The notes under the pieces were generated by a model. It searched no databases. It was not told where the DNA came from and saw nothing but the letters and a program-made list of their open reading frames with translations. A stretch of 64,000 nucleotides of DNA from positions 186,001-250,000 of the forward strand of contig NZ_JAIXHL010000002.1 in the NCBI RefSeq assembly GCF_030145815.1. Reading direction: 5' to 3'. The stretch is from Sphingomonas sp. Its GTDB lineage: Bacteria > Pseudomonadota > Alphaproteobacteria > Sphingomonadales > Sphingomonadaceae. Position numbers and translations under genes: made by a program. Shown piece after piece: positions 53,421-64,000 of this stretch (position 1 is its first letter; each line of letters starts with the position of its first letter).

Positions 53421-54869
53421 ATGAGGCAGCTTGAGGTTGAGAACCAGCTCCGCGATGTGGTCAGCCGCATCATCCTTCAGGTGGAGCTGGCGACGGCGCA
53501 GGGTAGGACCGACATAAACCTGGCGCTGGAGGATGCGTTCATCCCCATCCTGAAGTCGGTCTTCAACCTGCCGCACCTTATAAACCTCAACCGCAAGCAG
53601 AAGAACTATCCCGGCATCGACCTCGGCGACGACCACGACCGCGTCGCCTTCCAGGTGACGTCCACGACCGGCCTGGAGAAGGTGAAGTTCACGGTCGGCC
53701 AGTTCATGACCCGATCCTACTACAACACGTTCGATGAGCTCTACGTGCTGATGCTCGGGAAGAAGCAGTCATCTTACAGCCAAAACGCCGTGAACGCGCT
53801 TCTGACGGAGGACTTTTCCTTCAATTGCGCCAAGCACATCATCGACCTCGGTGACATCCTGGGCATGGTGACCGGACTGCGGTTGGCCGCGCAGGAGCGA
53901 GTGCTGGCGGAGTTGAGGCACATCCTCGGCGAGGTTGACGCCTTCATCAGCATCCGTTCCGAGACGGTCGAGGCGCCGACCGCGATCACAACCAATCTGC
54001 AGGAGATCCGGCTGCCCGATGCCGTGTACGTCGCCGAATTGACGATCAACGATAAGGCAGTGGTCGAGCGGGCGAAGGTTGAGCTGAGCTACAGGGGGTA
54101 TGCCAAGGGTCGCAGGGCGGTCGTGAAGATGGCCCTGCTCCTGAACGACGTGCAGACCGACGCATGGGTCTGTCATGACAACAAGCTGTTCTCGTTCACG
54201 GATATCGCCTCCAGCGGCCTCGTCAGCATCGTGGACGAGGGCACCGTGGAGCGGCTGGACGTCGCCGATCTGGCAGACTCCGACGAGCTGGACAACGTCA
54301 ACGTCCTGAAGCAGCTGCTCGCGGCCGAGGCTCGTCAGATGCTCAAGGCGCGCAACGTGCGCGCCCATCCGAAGGACGGCTTCTTCTTCTTCGTGCCGTT
54401 CGAGGATGGCCAGGACATCCGCAGGGAGGCCTGGGTCGGCAAGGCCAACGCGACCCGCACTGTCTATGTGGTCAGGTATCAGAAGAAGGACCCGGACAAG
54501 GTCCTGCACCATCAGCACTTCTCATTCGAGCTGACGTTCTCGAACCTTGGTGGGACCTGGTTCGCCCAGATCGTGCCGAGTTGGTATTTCTCTTACGACG
54601 GCTTCAGGCGGTCGAACTGGCACGACAAGCTGCTGTCCAAGCAGAAGCGGCTCGAGCTCAACCTGAGCGTGCGGAATGCGGTGCGTTTCGTCGCGTACTT
54701 CCTGTTGAACAGCAGCGGGGCGGATGAGGCGGATGAACAGTCGCTGAGGTTCGGAACGCTACTCGAGTTCGACGTGGATCGCGATGGCGAGGAGGACCTG
54801 GACGACGGGGACATCGCCGCGGATGCCGCCTTCGATGACGACATGACCGATGATGAGGTGGCGGCATGA
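53421..54869 (+). CDS. SMEK-like/APAZ effector partner of a short Argonaute
   Basis: A 482-residue protein. The N-terminal 160 residues resemble the SMEK domain: NYPGIDLGDDHDRVAFQVTS and LEKVKFTVGQFM. Asp67, Gln78 and Lys87 could form a variant restriction-endonuclease-like centre (inference). From about residue 200 to 450 it reads like the APAZ domain of short-Argonaute partners: HHQHFSFELTFSNLGGTWFA, then VPSWYFSYDGFRRSNWHDKL and RLELNLSVRNAVRFVAYF. An acidic tail follows. GGGAGGGG precedes the ATG. Its stop overlaps the Argonaute start (ATGA), so they are made as a pair. Known partner effectors are SIR2, TIR and nuclease domains; SMEK is unusual. Confidence 0.78.
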   Translation: MRQLEVENQLRDVVSRIILQVELATAQGRTDINLALEDAFIPILKSVFNLPHLINLNRKQKNYPGIDLGDDHDRVAFQVTSTTGLEKVKFTVGQFMTRSYYNTFDELYVLMLGKKQSSYSQNAVNALLTEDFSFNCAKHIIDLGDILGMVTGLRLAAQERVLAELRHILGEVDAFISIRSETVEAPTAITTNLQEIRLPDAVYVAELTINDKAVVERAKVELSYRGYAKGRRAVVKMALLLNDVQTDAWVCHDNKLFSFTDIASSGLVSIVDEGTVERLDVADLADSDELDNVNVLKQLLAAEARQMLKARNVRAHPKDGFFFFVPFEDGQDIRREAWVGKANATRTVYVVRYQKKDPDKVLHHQHFSFELTFSNLGGTWFAQIVPSWYFSYDGFRRSNWHDKLLSKQKRLELNLSVRNAVRFVAYFLLNSSGADEADEQSLRFGTLLEFDVDRDGEEDLDDGDIAADAAFDDDMTDDEVAA

Positions 54870-56275
54870 AACTGACCACCCTTGCAGAGCCGCTTCTCGA
54901 GTTCGGCACCGGAACGCACATCTGCCCGCGCACGGGCATCGAGAACATGGGAGTCTATGACAAGCGCGATGAGCTGCGCCGGACCGAGCTTCGGATTGGC
55001 GTCGTTGGTCGCGGTGAGGGCATCGACCTCTTCGACGAATGGCTGGAGCGCTGCCGGGAGGGCGTCGAGCGCAAGAAGGAATCCCAGCTCCTGAACCTTT
55101 TCCGTGGCTTTGGAGGGGTGAACCAGAGCTATGGCTTTCTCACTAGGCTGATCAACTCGCCCCAGTATGCACGGCTGCTCAAGAAGTCGGAGATCACGGC
55201 GATCGTGAAGCTGGCCTCTCGCGCCGACCGAGTAGAGCGGGCCGTAAATCTCTATTACGAGCAGATCCGCTTCCTGGCCGAGAACAGGTCCGTCGACGTG
55301 ATCGTCTGCGTCATGCCGAACGAGATGTTCGATTCCGTGACCACCGCCGCAGTCGGCGACGACAAGGATGATAGCGAGCTCGAGCACAACTTCCGGAGGA
55401 GGCTGAAGGCCCGGTGCATGCACCTCGGGACGCCGCTTCAGCTCGTCCGGGAGAAGACCATCCTCATCACCAAGTTCGCCGGAGAGCAGCAGGATCCCGC
55501 GACGAAGGCCTGGAACTTCTGCACGGCCCTCTACTATAAGGGGAACCGGACGATCCCCTGGCGGCTGGTCGAGGACGGCTCCAAGCTGAGATCGTGCTAC
55601 ATCGGCATCGGGTTTTACAAGAGCCGTGACGGCGAGACAGTGTCGTCCAGTCTGGCACAGGTCTTCGACGAGTTCGGCCATGGCATCATCCTGCGCGGGA
55701 CGCCCGTTTCAATCGACAAGAAGAACCGGCATCCCTTCCTGAGTGAGGATCAGGCCTACGAACTGCTCAGCGACGCGCTGGACGAGTATGACCGCGCGTT
55801 GGAGCACATGCCGGCCCGGATCGTCATCCACAAATCCAGCCGGTTCCGCGATGGCGAGCGCAAGGGCTTCTTGCGGGCGTTGAAGGAGAAGGGCATCCGC
55901 TCGAAGGATTTCGTCGCCATCACGGACACCGACGTCCGCCTCTTCAGTGACAAGAAATATCCGCCCAAGCGAGGAACCCTGCTAACCATCTCGGAGACTG
56001 AAGGCGTCCTGTATACGAGGGGCACCGTTGATTTCTACAAGACTTATCCGGGACAGTACGTGCCGAGCCCGCTCAAGATCACGGTCTACGAGCAGGACTC
56101 TTCGCTCGAGAGCCTGTGCGATGAGATTCTTGGTCTGACCAAGATGAACTGGAACAACACCCAGATGGACGGGCGACTGCCTATCACGCTCGAATGCGCG
56201 AAGAAGATCGGCGACATCATGAAGTATGTGAGCGTGAACGAGAAGCCACAGGTCAGTTACAGCTTCTACATGTGA
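54866..56275 (+). CDS. Short prokaryotic Argonaute (MID-PIWI)
   Basis: A 469-residue short pAgo with only MID and PIWI domains. MID (about 100-235) includes VDVIVCVMPNEMFDS, FRRRLKARCMHLGTPLQLV and the landmark TKAWNFCTALYYKGNRTIPW. PIWI (about 240-469) has CYIGIGFYKSRDG, where the first catalytic Asp of the DEDX set is Gly249, and ends with TKMNWNNTQMDGRLPITLEC, the family's C-terminal signature. It is therefore probably catalytically dead, binding a guide and sensing target nucleic acid. The 4-base overlap with the SMEK/APAZ gene marks a two-component defence system like SPARTA or SPARSA but with another effector. Confidence 0.87.
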   Translation: MKLTTLAEPLLEFGTGTHICPRTGIENMGVYDKRDELRRTELRIGVVGRGEGIDLFDEWLERCREGVERKKESQLLNLFRGFGGVNQSYGFLTRLINSPQYARLLKKSEITAIVKLASRADRVERAVNLYYEQIRFLAENRSVDVIVCVMPNEMFDSVTTAAVGDDKDDSELEHNFRRRLKARCMHLGTPLQLVREKTILITKFAGEQQDPATKAWNFCTALYYKGNRTIPWRLVEDGSKLRSCYIGIGFYKSRDGETVSSSLAQVFDEFGHGIILRGTPVSIDKKNRHPFLSEDQAYELLSDALDEYDRALEHMPARIVIHKSSRFRDGERKGFLRALKEKGIRSKDFVAITDTDVRLFSDKKYPPKRGTLLTISETEGVLYTRGTVDFYKTYPGQYVPSPLKITVYEQDSSLESLCDEILGLTKMNWNNTQMDGRLPITLECAKKIGDIMKYVSVNEKPQVSYSFYM

Positions 56276-57024
56276 TCGTGGCTACCGCCAGCCGGCTGAT
56301 CTGACACCGCAGCGCTGACGCTGATTGGATGATTCGTGTCGGGACTGAGCGGCAATAATCGCGGCTTGGCAGTTGCTGGACATGTTGGCATCGTAGATGA
56401 AATCGACGGTCTCGGCGCATCGTTGTGCGCCATCTGTGCACGCATATTGCGACGAACACTTTATAGCGCACCCAACCGGATTGGAATTTGCGACCCAACG
56501 CTTAGAATGGTCGTGCTCTATCCTTCATTGAGTCTGACGGATTAGGGGGCAGTCGCGAGGCAGATTTTCGCTAACCGCCCAAGGCCCGCAAGCCAACAAA
56601 TCCCAGTTGGAGCCGTTCAATTCCCGCCGCCGATGATGTCCGCTTTCGCGTTCGTGCCGCCAAAACTACCAGTCCGCCAACGGCTCAGAATAAGACAACC
56701 ACCGCCCCGGTTGGGTACTAGCGGCTCGGATGCAGTCATCTACAACGAGCGCTTCAGCGAAAGCATTCGTATTGCGAACGGGCGCGATCGGGCATATAAT
56801 AGTAGCTCGCTTCAATGCGATGAGCCGAGATCAGATCGCACCCGGGCAGCGTCCCGTAATGTGAGTCGGCGATAGAAGGGTGGCAGTTGGCACCCATGTT
56901 CCGGCGGTGGCGATGCCCGCGCGGACTGGCCGGCCCTAATGGCTCGGTCATGGAGCTTTCCGCGTGAACAACGCTCGCGGATCTCATCCCGCATTGGCCT
57001 CGATGCAGGCCGAAAGGACATCGC
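56276..57024. other. Long intergenic region without a supported gene
   Basis: About 750 bases between the Argonaute gene and the Api92-like gene. Short frames (56336-56545, 56633-56875) have no ribosome site, no recognised family and no neighbour support. The base composition is lower in GC than the flanking genes by eye. It may hold decayed genes or regulatory sequence of the island. Confidence 0.5.
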
Positions 57025-57552
57025 ATGCCTAATTTTGTCTATGCCGGCTTCACCGTGACCGGCGACCCCGTGGAAGTTCAGCGCTTCAAGGACAGGATGA
57101 TCAAGCCGGAGCATGAGGTCGGCATGGCCGCCTACTTCGACATCCCGTCTCCGCCGCGAAAGCAATATGTCGATCCGGCGACACCGGAAGGTGCCAAGCT
57201 GACCCTGGACTTCAACGGCATCATCCAGATGCCGCCCGAGAAGGATTGCCCGAACTGGGAGGAATGGGCGATCGAGCACTGGGGAACCAAATGGAACGCG
57301 CAGTCGGTCGATATGCGCGATGAGGGACCGGGCCGGTTCTGGTTTCAGTTCACGACCGCCTGGGATTTCCCGACACCCGTGTTCGAGGCGCTCGCCCGGG
57401 AGTTCCCGACCCTGGTCTTCGAGGGATCCGCTTATGAGGAGGATGACGCGTTCGCACTCGCCGGCCAGATCAACGGCGACAATACCTGGGGACCGGCCGT
57501 GATCGACCGGGGCGAAGAGCCCGACGAGGATGACGAAGGCGATCCCTTCTGA
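57025..57552 (+). CDS. Api92-like/YubB ferredoxin-like domain protein (DUF1281-like)
   Basis: A 175-residue protein with an N-terminal ferredoxin-like domain of the Api92/YubB type: NFVYAGFTVTGDPVEVQRFK at the start and NWEEWAIEHWGTKWNAQSVD in the middle. These proteins are common on plasmids and integrative elements of Proteobacteria; their function is unknown. AAAGGA lies seven bases before the ATG. An acidic tail (EEPDEDDEGD) ends the protein. It is followed at once by a small gene on the same strand. Confidence 0.75.
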   Translation: MPNFVYAGFTVTGDPVEVQRFKDRMIKPEHEVGMAAYFDIPSPPRKQYVDPATPEGAKLTLDFNGIIQMPPEKDCPNWEEWAIEHWGTKWNAQSVDMRDEGPGRFWFQFTTAWDFPTPVFEALAREFPTLVFEGSAYEEDDAFALAGQINGDNTWGPAVIDRGEEPDEDDEGDPF

Positions 57553-57583
57553 CCTGATCCCGTTCCTCATCGAAAGAAACATC

Positions 57584-57811
57584 ATGTCCGACTCAACTGG
57601 ACCCACCTTCGCCAGGAGCGGCAAGCAACCGGATCCGTTGCCGGTTTGCGCGATCTGCCCAAAAGCGATGTGGTATCGCTCGTCCAAACGGCTGCGCGCC
57701 TTCTGCCGCGAGCTTCGCACCATCACCTGGCAGGACGACGAAGTCGAGCCGATCCTCGAATGCGATGGCTATGAGGCAACGCTGGCGCCGCCCGACGAGG
57801 ACCGGCGATAA
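57584..57811 (+). CDS. Small Cys-containing hypothetical protein
   Basis: A 75-residue protein with three spaced cysteines (VCAICPKA, FCRELR, ECDGYEA), possibly a small zinc-binding fold. GAAAGAAA precedes the ATG at 57584; a longer frame from 57530 overlaps the preceding gene. It trails the Api92-like gene by 31 bases. Such small genes are typical cargo of island backbones. No family recognised. Confidence 0.5.
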   Translation: MSDSTGPTFARSGKQPDPLPVCAICPKAMWYRSSKRLRAFCRELRTITWQDDEVEPILECDGYEATLAPPDEDRR

Positions 57812-57827
57812 GATGGAGTGCTCGTCC

Positions 57828-58151
57828 CTAGCCGCCACGATGGAGCGCGGCGATGCGTTCGCTGCGCTCCATCGTGGCCGGGAACAGGCTCCGGAGCTCG
57901 GTTTGCCGGATGGCAAGCTTGAGCCCGGCCGCCATCGATCGACGCTGGGCGCGGCTGGGCCGACGGTCGAAGTCCAGGATCGTGGCCTGCGCGCCGCTTC
58001 GCATCGCAATGATGCGGCGGCGGATGCGGGCAGCGCGAAGGGTGAGCACGATGCCCATGGCCGTTGCGATCAGGTCAACGGTCAATCGGGCGATCACCGT
58101 GCAGCCCTCCCAGGCAGCAATCATGATCGTCAGCGTGATGAAGACGGACAT
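57828..58151 (-). CDS. Small membrane protein, hypothetical
   Basis: A 107-residue frame with two hydrophobic N-terminal segments (MSVFITLTIMIAAWEGC and LTVDLIATAMGIVLTLRAA) followed by a basic cytoplasmic tail. AGGAACAGGG sits correctly upstream of the ATG at 58151, which favours this frame over the overlapping plus-strand frame at 57853-58173. It converges on the small gene at 57584. Function unknown. Confidence 0.45.
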   Translation of the reverse strand: MSVFITLTIMIAAWEGCTVIARLTVDLIATAMGIVLTLRAARIRRRIIAMRSGAQATILDFDRRPSRAQRRSMAAGLKLAIRQTELRSLFPATMERSERIAALHRGG

Positions 58152-58207
58152 ATCCCTGTTCCTTTTTTCCTGATCCCATCCGGATCATCCTCTCCTGCCC
58201 ACCAGAT

Positions 58208-58230
58208 AAATTTGAGAATGTCCCAAGCTT
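58208..58230 (+). repeat. 23-bp dispersed repeat, copy 2
   Basis: AAATTTGAGAATGTCCCAAG followed by CTT, matching copy 1 at 41736-41758 at 21 of 23 positions. Here it runs into the perfect palindrome CCCAAGCTTGGG (58222-58233). It lies about 30-50 bases upstream of the small gene at 58261 and 250 bases upstream of the recombinase. Confidence 0.6.
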
Positions 58231-58260
58231 GGGTGCCAGCCGGGCTGGCAGTTCAACGCC

Positions 58261-58452
58261 ATGGACCGGCACAGCGACAGCGACGATATCTCCGCGCGCT
58301 TTGCGGTCGCGCGCGGCGTCGCGGGGGAACACCCGCCCCACTCGCGTCTGGTCCATACCGATATTCCAGAGCAGCTTCCGGTCCTGCCAGGCGAAAGCGA
58401 TCTGATCCTCCAGCATATCGGCAATGCGCTCGCCAGCATCTTCGACCAGTAG
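58261..58452 (+). CDS. Small hypothetical protein upstream of the recombinase
   Basis: A 63-residue frame (ISARFAVARGVAGEHPPHS, then IPEQLPVLPGESDLILQHI and GNALASIFDQ). No clear ribosome site is present. Its 24-base distance to the recombinase gene and the repeat copy 2 just upstream give modest support. The opposite strand also has open frames here, so the call is weak. No family recognised. Confidence 0.35.
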   Translation: MDRHSDSDDISARFAVARGVAGEHPPHSRLVHTDIPEQLPVLPGESDLILQHIGNALASIFDQ

Positions 58453-58476
58453 TGTCGTGACGCAGGAGGATGCACC

Positions 58477-60171
58477 ATGACCGAACGCCGACGCGCCTTC
58501 ATCTATCTGCGGGTCAGCAATGACGATGAAGGCGGCAACAACGCCTCCAGCGCGGCGCAGGAGGCCGCCTGCCGCTCCCTGTGCGAACGCGAAGGTATTG
58601 CGGTGGCCGAGGTGTTCGAAGAACTGAACGTGTCAGGCCGAAAGCTGCAGCGCAGGCAGTTCGACCGGATGATCGCACTGGCGACCGCTCCTACCCGCCC
58701 GGTGGACGTCGTCGTCGTTTACGCGCTGAGCAGATTCACCCGGCGCCTGCTCACTCAGGTCACCGCCGAGCACAAGCTCACCGAGGCCGGGGTGAAGCTG
58801 ATATCCGTCATCGAGGGGATGGGCGACGATCCCAACAGCCGGATGATGCGCGGGTTCATCGCGGTGATGAACGAGAAGTACGCCAACGATGCATCCACGT
58901 TCACGTGCCGCGATCGGCGCGGCAATGCGCAGGCGGGGTACTGGAACGGTGGTCCGGTGCCGTTCGGCTATGAATCCCGCGTCGTGACTATTGAGGGACG
59001 CAAGGAGCGCAAGAAGCTGTTCGCGCGCGAAGACGAGGCGGCAACCGTCCGCCTGATCGTCAAACTGGCCTGCTCCGGACTGACCGGCCAGCCGATGGGC
59101 ACGCGAGCGATCGCAAAATATCTGAACGACAATGGCTACACGATGCGGGGCAGGAAATTCTACCACAGCAACGTCGATGGCATCCTGACGCGCGAACATT
59201 ATGCCGGATCCTACCGCGACCGCACGCGCGACGATAACGGCGTGCCCCCAAGCGCTGCCGACGAGATCGTTGTCGCATGCCCAAAGATTATCGAGCCCGA
59301 TGTGATGGCCCGCGTTGCCGCAATCCGATCACGGGCGGCCCCGCGCGTGACGGCGCCGCGCACCACCAACTCGCCAGTGCTTCTCGGCGGCCTGGCGACA
59401 TGCGGGCATGCCGAATGCAACGCCGGCATGGTGATCAGGAGCGGCAAGGGCGGCCGGTACCGCTATTACGTCTGCAACCGCAAGGCGACGGCCGGTGCGG
59501 ATATTTGCGGTAGCAGCTCGATCCGCGAAGATGCGCTCGACACCATCGTACTGGATGGCCTGCTCCACCGTGTGCTTTCCCCCGACCGCTTGCGCCAGCT
59601 TCTCGCTGACGTGCTCGACCGTTCCGATGACGCGAGGCAGCGCCGCGAAAGGGATCTCGGCCGCGTTCGGCGCGAGCGCGTCGCGGCGGAGACGCGGCTC
59701 CGGCGGCTGCTCGAGATCGTCGAGGAAGGCATGATGAGCGTGCGCGATCCGATCTTCGCAGCGAAGCTCGCAGAAGCCAATGCGTCCATCGCCGCACTTT
59801 CGGAGACTGAGCGCAGTCTAGCCGGGCAGCTCGGCAGCGCGTCGCGCCAGATCACGGACGAAGCGATCCAACAATTCGGTAATGCGCTGCGTGCTCGCAT
59901 CATGGCCGAGGATAGCGCCATGCGCCGCGCCTACGTTCGCCTGCTCGTCTCCAGCGTGACGGTCAACGACAACGAAATCGTCATAGCGGGGTCAAAGGCA
60001 GCCCTCGAAAATGCTGCCCAACAAGGCGATCCCGCAGCTTGCGCCGCGGTGCCCAGTTTTGACCGGAAGTGGTGCCCCTGGCCGGACTCGAACCAGCATG
60101 CCTTGCGGCGGTCGATTTTGAGTCGACTGCGTCTACCATTTCGCCACAGGGGCAGCGAGCGGGCTGGCTAG
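58477..60171 (+). CDS. Large serine recombinase/integrase of the island
   Basis: A 564-residue recombinase. The resolvase domain (1-150) has the catalytic Ser in FIYLRVSND and the YALSRFTRRLL motif. The Recombinase domain follows (NGGPVPFGY, TRAIAKYLNDNGYTMRGRKF), then a zinc ribbon (GLATCGHAECN and YVCNRKAT..GADICG) and a coiled coil (about 380-470). AGGAGG precedes the ATG. The last 30 or so residues, from WCPWPDSNQ onward, are translated from the antisense of the tRNA-Leu gene, so the stop codon is supplied by the chromosomal side of the attachment site. It catalyses integration and excision. Confidence 0.92.
   Translation: MTERRRAFIYLRVSNDDEGGNNASSAAQEAACRSLCEREGIAVAEVFEELNVSGRKLQRRQFDRMIALATAPTRPVDVVVVYALSRFTRRLLTQVTAEHKLTEAGVKLISVIEGMGDDPNSRMMRGFIAVMNEKYANDASTFTCRDRRGNAQAGYWNGGPVPFGYESRVVTIEGRKERKKLFAREDEAATVRLIVKLACSGLTGQPMGTRAIAKYLNDNGYTMRGRKFYHSNVDGILTREHYAGSYRDRTRDDNGVPPSAADEIVVACPKIIEPDVMARVAAIRSRAAPRVTAPRTTNSPVLLGGLATCGHAECNAGMVIRSGKGGRYRYYVCNRKATAGADICGSSSIREDALDTIVLDGLLHRVLSPDRLRQLLADVLDRSDDARQRRERDLGRVRRERVAAETRLRRLLEIVEEGMMSVRDPIFAAKLAEANASIAALSETERSLAGQLGSASRQITDEAIQQFGNALRARIMAEDSAMRRAYVRLLVSSVTVNDNEIVIAGSKAALENAAQQGDPAACAAVPSFDRKWCPWPDSNQHALRRSILSRLRLPFRHRGSERAG
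60070..60153 (-). tRNA. tRNA-Leu (anticodon CAA)
   Basis: The minus strand folds as a class II tRNA. The acceptor arms are GCCCCTG and CAGGGGC followed by ACCA (CCA encoded at 60072-60070). The D-arm region is GGCGAAATGGTAGACGC, the anticodon stem GTCGA/TCGAC encloses the loop CTCAAAA (anticodon CAA), there is a long variable arm, and the T-loop is GGTTCGAGTCC. It reads UUG codons. Its 3' end overlaps the antisense end of the serine recombinase frame, which identifies it as the integration site of the island. Confidence 0.93.
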
Positions 60172-60223
60172 ACGATGGGCCGCGCGGCGGCAAGCCTTTA
60201 ACGGCCCATTGGTGCCGATGCGT

Positions 60224-60252
60224 TTGACACTGGCCCTGCCCCTGCCTATATC
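60224..60252 (+). promoter_or_regulatory. Strong sigma-70-like promoter for rpoB
   Basis: TTGACA (60224-60229), 17 bases, TATATC (60247-60252): a perfect -35 box with ideal spacing and a five-of-six -10 box. It points toward rpoB, giving a predicted start near 60259 and a leader of about 200 bases. It is independent of the upstream tRNA gene on the other strand. Confidence 0.75.
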
Positions 60253-60262
60253 GCGCCCCTAC

Positions 60263-60276
60263 CCCGACCGGTCGGG
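60263..60276 (+). promoter_or_regulatory. 14-bp perfect palindrome at the start of the rpoB leader
   Basis: CCCGACCGGTCGGG is perfectly symmetric and begins a few bases after the predicted transcription start. It could form a 5' hairpin or be a regulator binding site. Nothing else in the leader up to 60458 is clearly structured. Confidence 0.4.
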
Positions 60277-60458
60277 ACATGGCACGCCGTCGCGCAGCGC
60301 GCCGTACGAATGGACCGGACAGGGATCATAGACGCTTGAGAGGCTGAGTTTTTCCCCGTTTCGACGCAGGGAATCGCTCGGCCCTTTTGGCGTCTGTCTG
60401 CGTGCCTGTCCCGGCGGATACCGGGGCGAAATTCAGGCTGAGAAGGCGAAAACAGCAC

Positions 60459-64000
<3,542 letters not shown>

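Noticed and set aside
53421..54869. A simple type II restriction endonuclease
   Set aside because: The C-terminal APAZ-like region and the ATGA overlap with a short Argonaute explain the gene better.
56336..56545. A 69-codon plus-strand frame after the Argonaute gene
   Set aside because: No ribosome site, no recognised family and no conserved neighbourhood; it is likely a chance frame.

Overview
The window looks like a chromosomal segment of a sphingomonad (Alphaproteobacteria, Sphingomonadales). The grounds are the high GC content, an alphaproteobacterial RpoB, a LigM-type tetrahydrofolate-dependent O-demethylase, a TonB receptor inside a catabolic cluster, and several aromatic-degradation operons. 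Assignment to a genus is not possible from the sequence alone.

Layout. (1) 1-13.0 kb is a catabolic region for a methoxylated, probably lignin-derived aromatic. It holds the end of an MFS transporter, a cupin, two NAD(P)-dependent dehydrogenases, a FAH-family hydrolase, a C-C bond alpha/beta hydrolase, a two-domain extradiol dioxygenase with a divergent NodD-like LysR regulator, a MetE-like protein, an IclR regulator, and a one-carbon block of LigM-like demethylase, MetF-like reductase and PurU that would recycle methyl-tetrahydrofolate to tetrahydrofolate plus formate. (2) 13.0-14.2 kb is a decayed IS110-family insertion sequence. (3) 14.5-22.3 kb is a leftward operon with a gentisate/salicylate-type dioxygenase, hydratase, aldolase, semialdehyde dehydrogenase and an orphan VanB-type reductase, under a divergent LysR. 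(4) 22.3-37.1 kb is a second aromatic cluster: TonB receptor, extradiol dioxygenase, TetR, a long leftward operon (ring-hydroxylating dioxygenase alpha/beta, a 4,5-dihydroxyphthalate decarboxylase-like enzyme, Gfo/Idh dehydrogenase, NahE/PhdJ-like hydratase-aldolase, SnoaL protein, AAHS transporter), a DHA2 exporter and an aldehyde dehydrogenase. A palindrome close to ATGGACATGTCCAT lies upstream of all five transcription units, which makes it the probable operator of the local TetR.

(5) 37.1-60.1 kb is an integrated mobile island. Its left part carries a DEDDh exonuclease, a MobA/MobL-like protein, a large relaxase with an LPD7-like domain, and small mobilization or partition genes including a ParA-like protein with a damaged Walker A. 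Its centre is a defence region. One block has a ParB-like protein, a SNF2 helicase and a DUF3883 protein, facing a Vsr endonuclease and a C5 cytosine methyltransferase. Next come a broken Abi_C-type gene and a two-gene short prokaryotic Argonaute system whose partner combines a SMEK-like N-terminus with an APAZ-like C-terminus. Its right end is a large serine recombinase whose reading frame runs through the 3' end of a tRNA-Leu(CAA) gene on the opposite strand, marking the attachment site.

(6) 60.1-64.0 kb returns to the core genome: tRNA-Leu, a consensus-like promoter and the first 1180 codons of rpoB.

The most interesting item is the SMEK-APAZ / short Argonaute pair (53421-56275). The methyltransferase-Vsr-helicase-DUF3883-ParB locus is second. 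Family names come from recognising motifs by eye; no database search was run.
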